64,000 nucleotides of DNA from an uncultured Prevotella sp. (lineage in GTDB: Bacteria; Bacteroidota; Bacteroidia; Bacteroidales; Bacteroidaceae): the NCBI GenBank assembly GCA_900540885.1, contig UQHJ01000005.1:1-64000 (forward strand). Reading direction: 5' to 3'. The translations under genes were made by a program, and so were the position numbers. Position 1 is the stretch's first letter. Every line of letters starts with the position of its first letter. The notes under the pieces were generated by a model, which searched no databases, was not told the origin of the DNA, and worked only from the letters and a program-made list of their open reading frames with translations. Positions 8,309 through 15,872 of the stretch are shown here, piece by piece.

Positions 8309-8866
8309 ATGCCACTAAACTTTTTGACACTCTTCCTTACATTCTTACAAGCAGGTGGACTTTGCATAGGCGATGGCTATGCCACCATTGTGCCTCTCAG
8401 AAGAGCCATCGTTAAAAAAAATAGTTGGATGACAGACGATGACTTTTCACGTCACATAGCTATTGTACAAACCATGCCAGGCGTATTCAATGTCAACCTT
8501 GCCAACTACTTTGGCAAGCAACTTATGGGTTGGAAGGGTTCAACAGCCTGTATCATGGGCATGATTCTTCCCCCACTCTTTTTGTTTTTACTATTTTCCA
8601 CCTTCTACAACGAGCTCGTAGGATTAAGTTGGGTTCAATCCTTTATGCGCGGTGCACGCCCCGCTATTGTTGCCCTTATTGCCCTACCCTGCCTTCAAAT
8701 GTGGCGTAACTCAAGCATTACGCTCAGCACAATTTGGATACCCATAGGAGCTGCCATCGCCATTGGTTTATTAGGCATTTCGCCCAGCTATATTATAATA
8801 GGACTCATTGTATTAGCCGCACTATATGCCATATTTGTTCAAACTACTAACGATTCGGAACAATGA
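8309..8866 (+). CDS. Chromate-type transporter, first half (CHR family)
   Basis: 185 residues, a single CHR domain. The N-terminal signature is FLQAGGLCIGDGYATIVPL, then MTDDDFSRHIAIVQTMPGVFNVNLANYFG, then several hydrophobic membrane helices. In short-chain CHR transporters two such half-proteins work as a pair in the inner membrane; the family moves chromate and perhaps related oxyanions. Its stop overlaps the start of the partner gene by 4 bp (ATGA), a sign of translational coupling. The real substrate in an anaerobe is unproven. Confidence 0.9.
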   Translation: MPLNFLTLFLTFLQAGGLCIGDGYATIVPLRRAIVKKNSWMTDDDFSRHIAIVQTMPGVFNVNLANYFGKQLMGWKGSTACIMGMILPPLFLFLLFSTFYNELVGLSWVQSFMRGARPAIVALIALPCLQMWRNSSITLSTIWIPIGAAIAIGLLGISPSYIIIGLIVLAALYAIFVQTTNDSEQ

Positions 8867-9435
8867 TGATTTTTCTTATTCTTTTCCTTAGCTTTTTTCA
8901 AGTTAGTTTCTTAGGCATCGGTGGCAACGCGAGCGCACAAGCTCTTATTGAGCATGAGGTAATAACACTTCATCATTGGTTTACTCCCGCTCAAATGGCC
9001 GACTTGATGGTATTCTGCCGCTTACTACCCGGCGGAACAGGTCTCAACACCGCCACCCTAACCGCAACCATTGCCACAGCCAACAAGTTTGGCTTCTTTG
9101 GCACCATTGCTGCCAGTCTTTGTACCATAGCAGGACTCATCGTCCCCTCCACTTTTTGGACTGCATTTTATACCAAAGTGCAAGAAAAGCGCAAATATCA
9201 AAACTTTTATGACTGCGCCATGGTAGTATTACGCCCTCTTGTGCCAGGACTTATTGGTGCGGCCACCATTATTATGATGCGACCCGACAATTTCGGTTCG
9301 CCAACCACTACTCCATGGGACTTTTGGATTAGCATTTTCCTTTTTCTATCTACACTAATAGGTGTGGGTGTCTACCGCTTTAATGCCCTCTTTATGATTA
9401 TATTGTGTGGCATTGCGGGGTGGATTTTGTTATAG
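8863..9435 (+). CDS. Chromate-type transporter, second half (CHR family)
   Basis: 190 residues, homologous to the preceding gene. It has FFQVSFLGIGGNASAQALIEH, then MADLMVFCRLLPGGTGLNTATLTA, then membrane helices. The matching signatures and the 4-bp overlap indicate a heteromeric two-protein CHR transporter. It ends just before the 73-bp tandem repeat array. Confidence 0.9.
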   Translation: MMIFLILFLSFFQVSFLGIGGNASAQALIEHEVITLHHWFTPAQMADLMVFCRLLPGGTGLNTATLTATIATANKFGFFGTIAASLCTIAGLIVPSTFWTAFYTKVQEKRKYQNFYDCAMVVLRPLVPGLIGAATIIMMRPDNFGSPTTTPWDFWISIFLFLSTLIGVGVYRFNALFMIILCGIAGWILL

Positions 9436-9452
9436 GGAGCGGCTTTCAAATT

Positions 9453-9693
9453 GCACATTATCTTTGTATAAGATAGGCTGCACCTCAGCAAAAATCTCAA
9501 GCAAGCTTGGCTTTTTGCATTCGGTTTGCACTATCTTTGTATAAGATAGGCTGCACCTCAGCAAAAATCTCAAGCAAGCTTGGCTTTTTGCATTCGGTTT
9601 GCACTATCTTTGTATAAGATAGGCTGCACCTCAGCAAAAATCTCAAGCAAGCTTGGCTTTTTGCATTCGGTTTGCACTATCTTTGTCACAAAC
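9453..9693 (+). repeat. Three-copy 73-bp tandem repeat (family E1) carrying promoter-like motifs
   Basis: Units are 9453-9527 (75 bp, two extra bases), 9528-9600 and 9601-9673, then a fourth start (GCACTATCTTTGT) at 9674. Units two and three are identical. Each has TATCTTTG, matching the -7 box TAnnTTTG, and GGCTGCACCTCAGCAAAAA, then a hairpin (CAAGC/GCTTG inside GCAAAAA/CTTTTTGC), then GCATTCGGTTTGCAC. The motifs point rightward, antisense to the following gene. Family E single copies occur at 28440, 28579, 32776, 37270 and 62627. Confidence 0.9.
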
Positions 9694-9695
9694 TA

Positions 9696-10511
9696 TTACC
9701 TTGCCGTTACATGAAAGCACGATTGGTTTACTTCATATTTTACGTAACAGGCTCCCATCTCACGCATGTCGTTTAAGACTTCAGCCAAGATGGACTTATA
9801 GACTGTTACCCAACGAATGTTGCTCTTGCCGTCAGGTTCGATTTCGAGAAAGCGATTGTACGAAATATCGAAAGTAGTACCATATTGATGGCACGAATTT
9901 TCGGAAGCATTGGAGTTAAAGCCCCGCAATTTCTGTACATCAGCTTTGGTACGTAATACAGAGGTGATAAGCAACTTATGAGGGGGATAGCCCTTTGTGG
10001 CTAAGGAGTCATTAAAAGCTCGAGCGATTTGATTAAGAAGCGTTGCAGCACGAGGCACGAGATAGGGGATAGATTGGTGTAAGCGTTGAACAGTATAAAA
10101 CGGATTATCAGCGATATACACCAAATCTTTCATACGATGATGCGCCTCATCACGATTTTCTATCATCGGAATGCCTAAACGACTTGCCGTAGCCAACTGC
10201 ACATCATTCAAGTCGGGAAAAGACGTTTCAAAACGTGGCACACTTGTTACGCGATTCTTAACTGGTGATCCATCTTTTTTTAACAACGTTAGTCGATTTC
10301 GCTCCTTTAAAAAGATACCGTCAACCCGCTTCGCTTGCAACTCTATGCTATCGGGCACATGTTTGGGTTCGTTCTTTATCGAATCATTCTCACTAAGAAG
10401 TCGGGGAAGAGCCAACTGTGGATTAACACATTTCGTAATAGCTAATGCTATGACTATCAATACGAAAGCGGTTAGAAAGTGAATACGTCGAGGTTGGTAT
10501 AATTGTTTCAT
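9696..10511 (-). CDS. DUF5715 family protein, M15-like D,D-peptidase fold
   Basis: 271 residues with one N-terminal hydrophobic segment (HFLTAFVLIVIALAI, about 11-26), so it is membrane-anchored or exported. The C-terminal domain holds the zinc-peptidase M15 signatures: SCHQYGTTFD (pattern SxHxxGxxxD) and a final CFHVT supplying a second His. LLITSVLRTKADVQKLRGFN before them is typical of this fold. Such enzymes trim peptidoglycan peptides in the periplasm. The presence of the ligand residues suggests activity, but the substrate is inferred. It converges on the 73-bp repeat array, whose promoter-like motifs point into its 3' end. Confidence 0.85.
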   Translation of the reverse strand: MKQLYQPRRIHFLTAFVLIVIALAITKCVNPQLALPRLLSENDSIKNEPKHVPDSIELQAKRVDGIFLKERNRLTLLKKDGSPVKNRVTSVPRFETSFPDLNDVQLATASRLGIPMIENRDEAHHRMKDLVYIADNPFYTVQRLHQSIPYLVPRAATLLNQIARAFNDSLATKGYPPHKLLITSVLRTKADVQKLRGFNSNASENSCHQYGTTFDISYNRFLEIEPDGKSNIRWVTVYKSILAEVLNDMREMGACYVKYEVNQSCFHVTAR

Positions 10512-10590
10512 TCGTAATAAATATGCTCTTTTGTCGTAAGGATTTTGCTAAATAGCGCACACAAAGTTAGTGCATTTCAATCGGATTTTT

Positions 10591-10598
10591 TAATTTTG
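10591..10598 (+). promoter_or_regulatory. Probable -7 box for the phoH-like gene
   Basis: TAATTTTG matches TAnnTTTG and lies 64 bases before the ATG at 10663. No clear -33 TTTG sits at the right distance (the sequence there is GTTAG), so this is a moderate call. Confidence 0.5.
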
Positions 10599-10662
10599 CA
10601 CGTAAATAAAACTAAACAACATTTCGATGTGCTCCTGATAGCACCTCATCTTGGTCAACTCA

Positions 10663-11655
10663 ATGATTGAAAAGCATTTCATACTCGAAGAAGCCGACCC
10701 CGTAATCTTCTACGGAGTTAACAACGTAAACATAAAAATGTTGCGTGCCTTATGTCCTAAATTGCGCATTATGGCTCGCGACAACGTGGTGCGCGTAATG
10801 GGCGATGAGGAAGAAATGGCTAATTTCGAAGATATTTTTACGAAATTAGAGCACCATTGTGCCAAGTTCAACAATCTATCAGAAGAGGACATTCTCAACG
10901 TAATTAAAGGACACATTACGCAAAGCGAAACGGCACAAGACGTCATTGTATATAGCACAGGCGGCAAGCCCATCACCCCTCGTTCAGCCAATCAACGTAA
11001 GTTGGTAGAAGCTTACGACAAGTGTGACATGATATTCGCCATAGGCCCAGCAGGATCAGGCAAGACCTATACAGCTATCGCCTTAGCGGTACGTGCCTTG
11101 AAAAGCAAAAGTGTAAAGAAAATCATCTTGAGTCGTCCTGCCGTTGAAGCAGGTGAGAAGTTAGGCTTTCTACCTGGTGACATGAAAGACAAGATTGACC
11201 CTTACTTGCAGCCTCTTTATGATGCACTGCAAGAGATGATTCCTGCTGCCAAGTTGCAAGAGTATATGGACACAAACGTGATTCAAATAGCGCCTCTTGC
11301 TTTCATGCGCGGACGCACATTGAACGATGCCGTGGTCATACTTGACGAAGCACAAAATACTACAACGGCTCAAATAAAAATGTTCTTAACCCGTATGGGG
11401 TGGAACACTAAAATGATTGTTACGGGTGACCGTACACAAATTGACCTACCTGCTTCGCAAAAGAGTGGATTGGTAGAGGCACAACGTATTCTACACAACG
11501 TAGAAGGCATTGCTTTCATCGAAATGAATCAAAAGGACATTATTCGCCATAAGTTGGTTACGAAAATAGTGGAAGCCTACAATCGCGATGACGAACGTAG
11601 AAAGCAGTTACGCGAACAAGCTAAAACTGCAACAACGAATAGCGAACAACCATAA
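10663..11655 (+). CDS. phoH: PhoH family ATPase
   Basis: 330 residues from the ATG at 10663. An in-frame TTG at 10651 would add four residues, but MIEKHFILEE is the more natural start. The N-terminal region (about 1-95) is the KH-like part of PhoH-like (PhoL) proteins. The C-terminal P-loop ATPase has Walker A GPAGSGKT (about 128-135), Walker B VVILDEAQN, and conserved TGDRTQIDLP. PhoH-like proteins are cytoplasmic ATPases linked to RNA metabolism together with YbeY, but ybeY is not next to it here. The gene is alone between its promoter and a hairpin terminator. Confidence 0.93.
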   Translation: MIEKHFILEEADPVIFYGVNNVNIKMLRALCPKLRIMARDNVVRVMGDEEEMANFEDIFTKLEHHCAKFNNLSEEDILNVIKGHITQSETAQDVIVYSTGGKPITPRSANQRKLVEAYDKCDMIFAIGPAGSGKTYTAIALAVRALKSKSVKKIILSRPAVEAGEKLGFLPGDMKDKIDPYLQPLYDALQEMIPAAKLQEYMDTNVIQIAPLAFMRGRTLNDAVVILDEAQNTTTAQIKMFLTRMGWNTKMIVTGDRTQIDLPASQKSGLVEAQRILHNVEGIAFIEMNQKDIIRHKLVTKIVEAYNRDDERRKQLREQAKTATTNSEQP

Positions 11656-11666
11656 CGAAATACGAA

Positions 11667-11727
11667 CAAGGCAAGTCTGCCAGTAAAGCTTTATGTAAAG
11701 TGAGCTATTATTGGTAGACTTGCCTTG
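11667..11727 (+). terminator. Inverted repeat after phoH
   Basis: CAAGGCAAGTCTGCCA (11667-11682) pairs with TGGTAGACTTGCCTTG (11712-11727) with one mismatch, which is a G-U pair in RNA. The T tract is weak, so termination efficiency is uncertain. Confidence 0.55.
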
Positions 11728-11806
11728 CCGCTTATTAAGCATATAAAAACTCCAGCAAGACACAACTACTAAAAGTGCTTTGCTGCAACAAAATACATAA
11801 AACAAA

Positions 11807-12745
11807 ATGTCAGCATTAACAAAAACCGATTTCCATTTTCCTGGACAGCAGAGTGTTTATCATGGTAAAGTACGTGACGTTTATAACCTTGGCGACCGTT
11901 TGGCCATGGTAGCAACCGACCGTATCTCAGCATTCGATGTTATCCTGCCCAAAGGCATTCCTTTCAAGGGACAAGTGCTCAACCAAATTGCCGCCAAATT
12001 CTTGGACGCAACTACCGACATCTGCCCCAACTGGAAGTTGGCCACCCCCGACCCTATGGTCACTGTAGGCGTTATGTGTGAGGGCTTCCCCGTTGAGATG
12101 ATTGTACGTGGCTACCTTTGCGGTAGTGCATGGCGTGCTTACAAAAGCGGTGTACGCGAGATTTGTGGTGTGAAGTTGCCTGAGGGAATGAAAGAGAACC
12201 AGAAGTTCCCCACTCCTATCATCACTCCTACAACAAAGGCCGAAATTGGTGAGCATGATGCCGACATTTCAAAAGAAGAGATTTTGGCACGTGGTTTAGC
12301 TACTCCTGAGGAGTATGCCGTACTTGAGAAGTACACACTTGCCCTCTTCGAACGTGGTACTGAGATTGCTGCTCAACGCGGTTTAATCCTTGTCGACACG
12401 AAATACGAATTTGGTAAGCACAATGGCACCATCTACTTGATGGACGAAATTCACACGCCAGACTCTTCACGCTACTTCTACTCTGAAGGATATGAAGAGC
12501 GCTTTGCTAAAGGTGAACCTCAAAAGCAACTTTCAAAGGAATTTGTTCGCGAATGGTTGATGGACAACGGCTTCCAAGGTAAAGAAGGTCAACAAGTGCC
12601 CGAAATGACCGATGAAATTGTCAATAGCATTTCTGCACGTTACATCGAACTTTACGAACACATTACAGGCGAAAAGTTCACGCCCGAGACTTCTGGCGAT
12701 GTACTTGCTCGTATTGAGAAGAACGTAACTGACTACTTGGCATAA
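11807..12745 (+). CDS. purC: SAICAR synthase (phosphoribosylaminoimidazolesuccinocarboxamide synthase)
   Basis: This enzyme joins L-aspartate to CAIR using ATP in purine biosynthesis, in the cytoplasm. At 312 residues it is the longer PurC form common in Bacteroidota. Visible motifs are GKVRDVY (about 20-26), the substrate-binding region [36 protein letters not shown] and [12 protein letters not shown]. It ends in a clear hairpin terminator and shows no purine genes beside it. A PurF-like paralogue lies 14 kb away. Confidence 0.97.
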   Translation: MSALTKTDFHFPGQQSVYHGKVRDVYNLGDRLAMVATDRISAFDVILPKGIPFKGQVLNQIAAKFLDATTDICPNWKLATPDPMVTVGVMCEGFPVEMIVRGYLCGSAWRAYKSGVREICGVKLPEGMKENQKFPTPIITPTTKAEIGEHDADISKEEILARGLATPEEYAVLEKYTLALFERGTEIAAQRGLILVDTKYEFGKHNGTIYLMDEIHTPDSSRYFYSEGYEERFAKGEPQKQLSKEFVREWLMDNGFQGKEGQQVPEMTDEIVNSISARYIELYEHITGEKFTPETSGDVLARIEKNVTDYLA

Positions 12746-12768
12746 CACATCTTTTTCTCCATATAATT

Positions 12769-12803
12769 AACGGCCTCACCCTTGATAAGAGAGTGAGGCC
12801 GTT
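12769..12803 (+). terminator. Terminator after purC
   Basis: AACGGCCTCAC and GTGAGGCCGTT form an 11-bp perfect stem followed by AGTTT. It lies 24 bp past the purC stop. Confidence 0.85.
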
Positions 12804-12981
12804 AGTTTGCTAAAGATGCGAGGCCATCACATACACTTTTCACGAATGCTAAATCAAACACAGTCCTAACCTTGTCACTTTTTTGTAACATCAGTATAAC
12901 ATAGTATAAACTAAAAAAACAAAAAAATACATTTCGTATATCTTTTATGGCCATTTACTACGAAATATAACATAATGATTG

Positions 12982-13006
12982 TAACTTTGCAAAAATTATA
13001 ACTTTG
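12982..13006 (+). promoter_or_regulatory. Tandem -7 boxes before ndh
   Basis: Two copies of TAACTTTGCAAAA, with TAACTTTG at 12982-12989 and 12999-13006, 17 bases apart. Each matches TAnnTTTG. Neither has a good TTTG 19-21 bases upstream. The ATG at 13087 is about 75 bases downstream. The rest of the 12746-13086 gap is AT-rich with nothing else recognised apart from the purC terminator. Confidence 0.6.
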
Positions 13007-13086
13007 CAAAAGAGGGAATTGGCTAAATATTGTGTTTTAAGCCCTCCTAATACATAATTATCTAACACAGAATACGACTAACAAAT

Positions 13087-14466
13087 ATGAGCTTTAACGT
13101 TCCTAAAACCGACAAGAAGAGAGTGGTAATAGTAGGCGGTGGTTTTGGCGGCCTTAAGTTGGCAAACAAATTGCGCAAAAGCAACTATCAGGTTGTTTTG
13201 GTTGATCGCAACAACTATCATCAATTTCCACCACTGATTTATCAAATTGCTTCAGCAGGTATCGAACCAAGCTCTATATCTTTCCCTTTCCGTAAGATTT
13301 TCCAAAAGCGCAACGACTTCTACTATCGCATGGCTGAAGTGCGCTCTATCTTTCCCGAACATAAAATTATTCAGACGTCAATTGGTAAGGTAAGCTATGA
13401 CTACTTAGTTTTGGCAGCTGGTGCTACGACCAACTTCTTTGGCAATAAAAACGTAGCTGAACAAGCCATGCCAATGAAGAATGTGAGCGAAGCCATGGGA
13501 CTGCGCAATGCCCTACTCGACAACTTTGAGCGTGCCTTAACTTGCGCTACTGACAAAGAGCGTCAAGAGCTACTCAACATTGTAATCGTGGGTGGTGGTG
13601 CTACGGGCGTTGAGATTGCTGGTGCACTGAGCGAAATGAAGAACTTCGTATTGCCCAAAGACTATCCCGACCTCCCTACTTCATTGATGAACATCTACTT
13701 GATAGAGGCCGGGCCACGCTTATTAGCTGCCATGAGCAATGAATCAAGCCAAAAGGTTGAGAAGTACTTACGCACCATGGGCGTAAACGTATTGCTCAAT
13801 AAAATGGTAACCGACTATAAGAACCACAATGTCATGCTGAAAGATGGTAGCAGCATTGCCACTCGTACGTTCATTTGGGTGAGCGGTGTGGCAGCACAGC
13901 CTGTTGGCAACCTCGACCCTTCACATTTAGGTCGTGGTCATCGCATTGTAGTCGACGCTTATAACCAAGTGCAAGGATTAGACAACGTATTCTGCATTGG
14001 CGACCAGTGCATCATGCCCGACGGTGACGATAAATGGCCCGGCGGACACCCACAGTTAGCCCAAGTAGCCATTCAACAAGGCAACAACTTGGCCAAGAAC
14101 CTCAAGCGATTGGCAGCAGGCAAAGAAATGAAGCCCTTCCACTACAAGAACCTCGGCACCATGGCCACTGTAGGTCGCAACCGCGCCGTAGCAGAGTTTA
14201 GCAGCATGAAGTTTGGTGGTTTCTTGGCATGGGTATTGTGGCTCGTTGTTCACTTGCGTTCTATCTTAGGCGTACGTAACAAGATGATTGTGCTCTTCAA
14301 CTGGTTGTGGAACTACATTTCTTACTCACAATCTTTGCGCATGATTATCTACGCCAAGAAGGCCAAAGAAGTCGTTGATCGCGAAAAGCGCTTAGCCTCA
14401 ACTCACTGGGGTACAGACCTACTCAGCGAAGGTTCTGAAGACCCTAACAATGAGGTGGAAGAGTAA
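13087..14466 (+). CDS. ndh: Type II NADH:quinone oxidoreductase (NDH-2)
   Basis: This single-subunit flavoenzyme oxidises NADH and reduces menaquinone at the inner membrane without pumping ions. It is 459 residues long. The N-terminal FAD-binding loop is VVIVGGGFGG (13-22), and the NADH-binding loop IVIVGGGATG is near 163. Also visible are the FAD-contact CIGDQC and the quinone-site-like GGHPQLAQVAIQQG. The C-terminal hydrophobic and amphipathic stretch (FGGFLAWVLWLVVHL onward) would anchor it to the membrane. It complements the proton-pumping complex I encoded at 37.7-48.3 kb. Confidence 0.93.
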   Translation: MSFNVPKTDKKRVVIVGGGFGGLKLANKLRKSNYQVVLVDRNNYHQFPPLIYQIASAGIEPSSISFPFRKIFQKRNDFYYRMAEVRSIFPEHKIIQTSIGKVSYDYLVLAAGATTNFFGNKNVAEQAMPMKNVSEAMGLRNALLDNFERALTCATDKERQELLNIVIVGGGATGVEIAGALSEMKNFVLPKDYPDLPTSLMNIYLIEAGPRLLAAMSNESSQKVEKYLRTMGVNVLLNKMVTDYKNHNVMLKDGSSIATRTFIWVSGVAAQPVGNLDPSHLGRGHRIVVDAYNQVQGLDNVFCIGDQCIMPDGDDKWPGGHPQLAQVAIQQGNNLAKNLKRLAAGKEMKPFHYKNLGTMATVGRNRAVAEFSSMKFGGFLAWVLWLVVHLRSILGVRNKMIVLFNWLWNYISYSQSLRMIIYAKKAKEVVDREKRLASTHWGTDLLSEGSEDPNNEVEE

Positions 14467-14483
14467 AGTAAATCATATTTCTT

Positions 14484-14593
14484 AGATAAACTGCAATTGG
14501 GGTCTCACCCCCTCCCCCTCTCCTTGAGGACAGGGGGAGGGGGTGAAACCGTTAGGTTTGTTCGTGGACTGTTTGTCAAATTGCAGTTTATCT
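14484..14593. repeat. Repeat family A, copy 1 (hairpin element)
   Basis: Terminal inverted repeats AGATAAACTGCAATT and AATTGCAGTTTATCT enclose a second, GC-rich inverted repeat (CACCCCCTCCCCCT / AGGGGGAGGGGGTG). The ends are shared with copies at 24274, 37032 and 57978, while the interiors differ. It lies between the convergent ndh and AraC-type genes. Confidence 0.8.
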
Positions 14594-14600
14594 AAAAAAC

Positions 14601-14635
14601 AATAAAAGGGCAGACTTTTGGTCTGCCCTTTTATT
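14601..14635. terminator. Bidirectional terminator between ndh and the AraC-type gene
   Basis: AATAAAAGGGCAGAC / GTCTGCCCTTTTATT is a perfect 15-bp stem with a 5-base loop and A/T tracts on both sides. It is correctly placed between two convergent genes. Confidence 0.9.
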
Positions 14636-14661
14636 ATGCTACTTTTTTAAGAAAAAATACA

Positions 14662-15777
14662 TTATTTCATCGCCGCTCGGCTATCATTTGTATTTTCAAT
14701 AAACTCTGCCAAGTCGACGCCTTCGTAGCGTTCGAAAGAGGAAGTAGCGGTGGTGGTTGAACGGAAACCTACGTCAATTACTTGCTTTATGTCTGTTATT
14801 TCACCACGCTCTATGCGCGCCTTTACCTCGGCCACTCGATAGCGCATAATGTATTCGTGTATGTCGTTATACCCTTGTGAACGCAAACTCTGCAATACCA
14901 TGTGACGATTAAAACCCGCCAGACGGCACAAGCGTTCGCGGTTGAAGGCAACATCGATATAGGGTTTCTCGTGTTGCATAACATACTCCATTACTTCAAA
15001 ACGGTGAAGATTGGCCTCATTGAAGTCGTCGGCTTCTGACTGCGTAATCTCCTCTTTCGTTGGTGGCTTCTCTACCTGGCGAAAACTTGGATATGACATG
15101 GCCGACACCGTAGGGCGCAATATGCGGAAAAACAAGAACATATTGACCAACGTAAAGAGGAACATGTAAATGCATACTAATGTCCAATTGAACTTTATCG
15201 TAATAAAGACAAAGAACAAGCTTACAAATCCTAACAACGCACCATAGGCTATCAAGTCACTAGGCAATTGCATACTACGCACCAAACGATGTGGAAGACG
15301 GAATATATTACAAATGTAATAGCCCGATAGCAACAAACAGATGATGCGTAACACCACATCGCCCGATAGGAAAAAGTGAACAATATCATCGAAAGTATAG
15401 ACGTTGGCCATGTTGCTGCCTACCGCAGCCCCCACTCCATATATAAAGATAAGAACAAGCGCTGGTACAGCATAGCCCCACATACGTCCCCACTGCAAAT
15501 AGCCTGGCATACAAAGCCCTAAGGGATAAATACTCTGCAAATAAGAGCAAGCCAATAAATAGATGAGCAACACGGGATGTAATATGCCCAACTGCGGCAC
15601 TACCCCATGCGTAGCTATAAAAAACAAAGCGCCACAATACATCAAACAGATAAGCAACATAATCCAAGCCTGCGACAGAAACTGCACACTGCGACGCGCT
15701 AAGTAAAACATTACCAAGCTCATCATTAAGTGTGCAACGGCTGCAAACTCTGTTGTTACCAATACAAGTGTATGCAT
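14662..15777 (-). CDS. Membrane-embedded AraC-type transcription regulator
   Basis: 371 residues from the ATG at 15777 (MHTLVLVTTEF). The open frame runs 28 residues further up, but that extension would lie upstream of the -7 box. Six or seven hydrophobic helices occupy about 5-230. A linker leads to a C-terminal AraC/XylS domain with two helix-turn-helix units: RERLCRLAGFNRHMVLQSL, then DIKQVIDVGFRSTTTATSSF before the SFERYEGVDLAEF tail. This resembles one-component regulators that sense at the membrane and bind DNA directly. It is divergent from the S9 peptidase gene, an obvious candidate target. The ligand is unknown. Confidence 0.88.
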   Translation of the reverse strand: MHTLVLVTTEFAAVAHLMMSLVMFYLARRSVQFLSQAWIMLLICLMYCGALFFIATHGVVPQLGILHPVLLIYLLACSYLQSIYPLGLCMPGYLQWGRMWGYAVPALVLIFIYGVGAAVGSNMANVYTFDDIVHFFLSGDVVLRIICLLLSGYYICNIFRLPHRLVRSMQLPSDLIAYGALLGFVSLFFVFITIKFNWTLVCIYMFLFTLVNMFLFFRILRPTVSAMSYPSFRQVEKPPTKEEITQSEADDFNEANLHRFEVMEYVMQHEKPYIDVAFNRERLCRLAGFNRHMVLQSLRSQGYNDIHEYIMRYRVAEVKARIERGEITDIKQVIDVGFRSTTTATSSFERYEGVDLAEFIENTNDSRAAMK

Positions 15778-15812
15778 TATATGTATATACGTTTTTAAGT
15801 GATTGTTTTCTG

Positions 15813-15820
15813 CAAAGGTA
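15813..15820 (-). promoter_or_regulatory. -7 box for the AraC-type gene
   Basis: TACCTTTG on the minus strand at 15820-15813 gives a start site near 15806, about 29 bases before the ATG at 15777. It lies back to back with the S9 peptidase promoter 22 bases away. No matching -33 was found. Confidence 0.6.
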
Positions 15821-15841
15821 CGAAAGTATGTGTAAAAACTG

Positions 15842-15849
15842 TAAATTTG
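15842..15849 (+). promoter_or_regulatory. -7 box for the S9 peptidase gene
   Basis: TAAATTTG matches TAnnTTTG. The start site would be near 15855, 18 bases before the ATG at 15873, which supports that ATG over the upstream in-frame codon at 15732. Confidence 0.6.
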
Positions 15850-15872
15850 CAAATAAAACATACCATAAATTC

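Noticed and set aside
9453..9693. CRISPR array
   Set aside because: The units are continuous 73-bp copies with no unique spacers between them, and no cas genes are present.
15732..15872. N-terminal extension of the S9 peptidase
   Set aside because: The extension lies above the -7 box at 15842-15849 and overlaps the divergent regulator gene.
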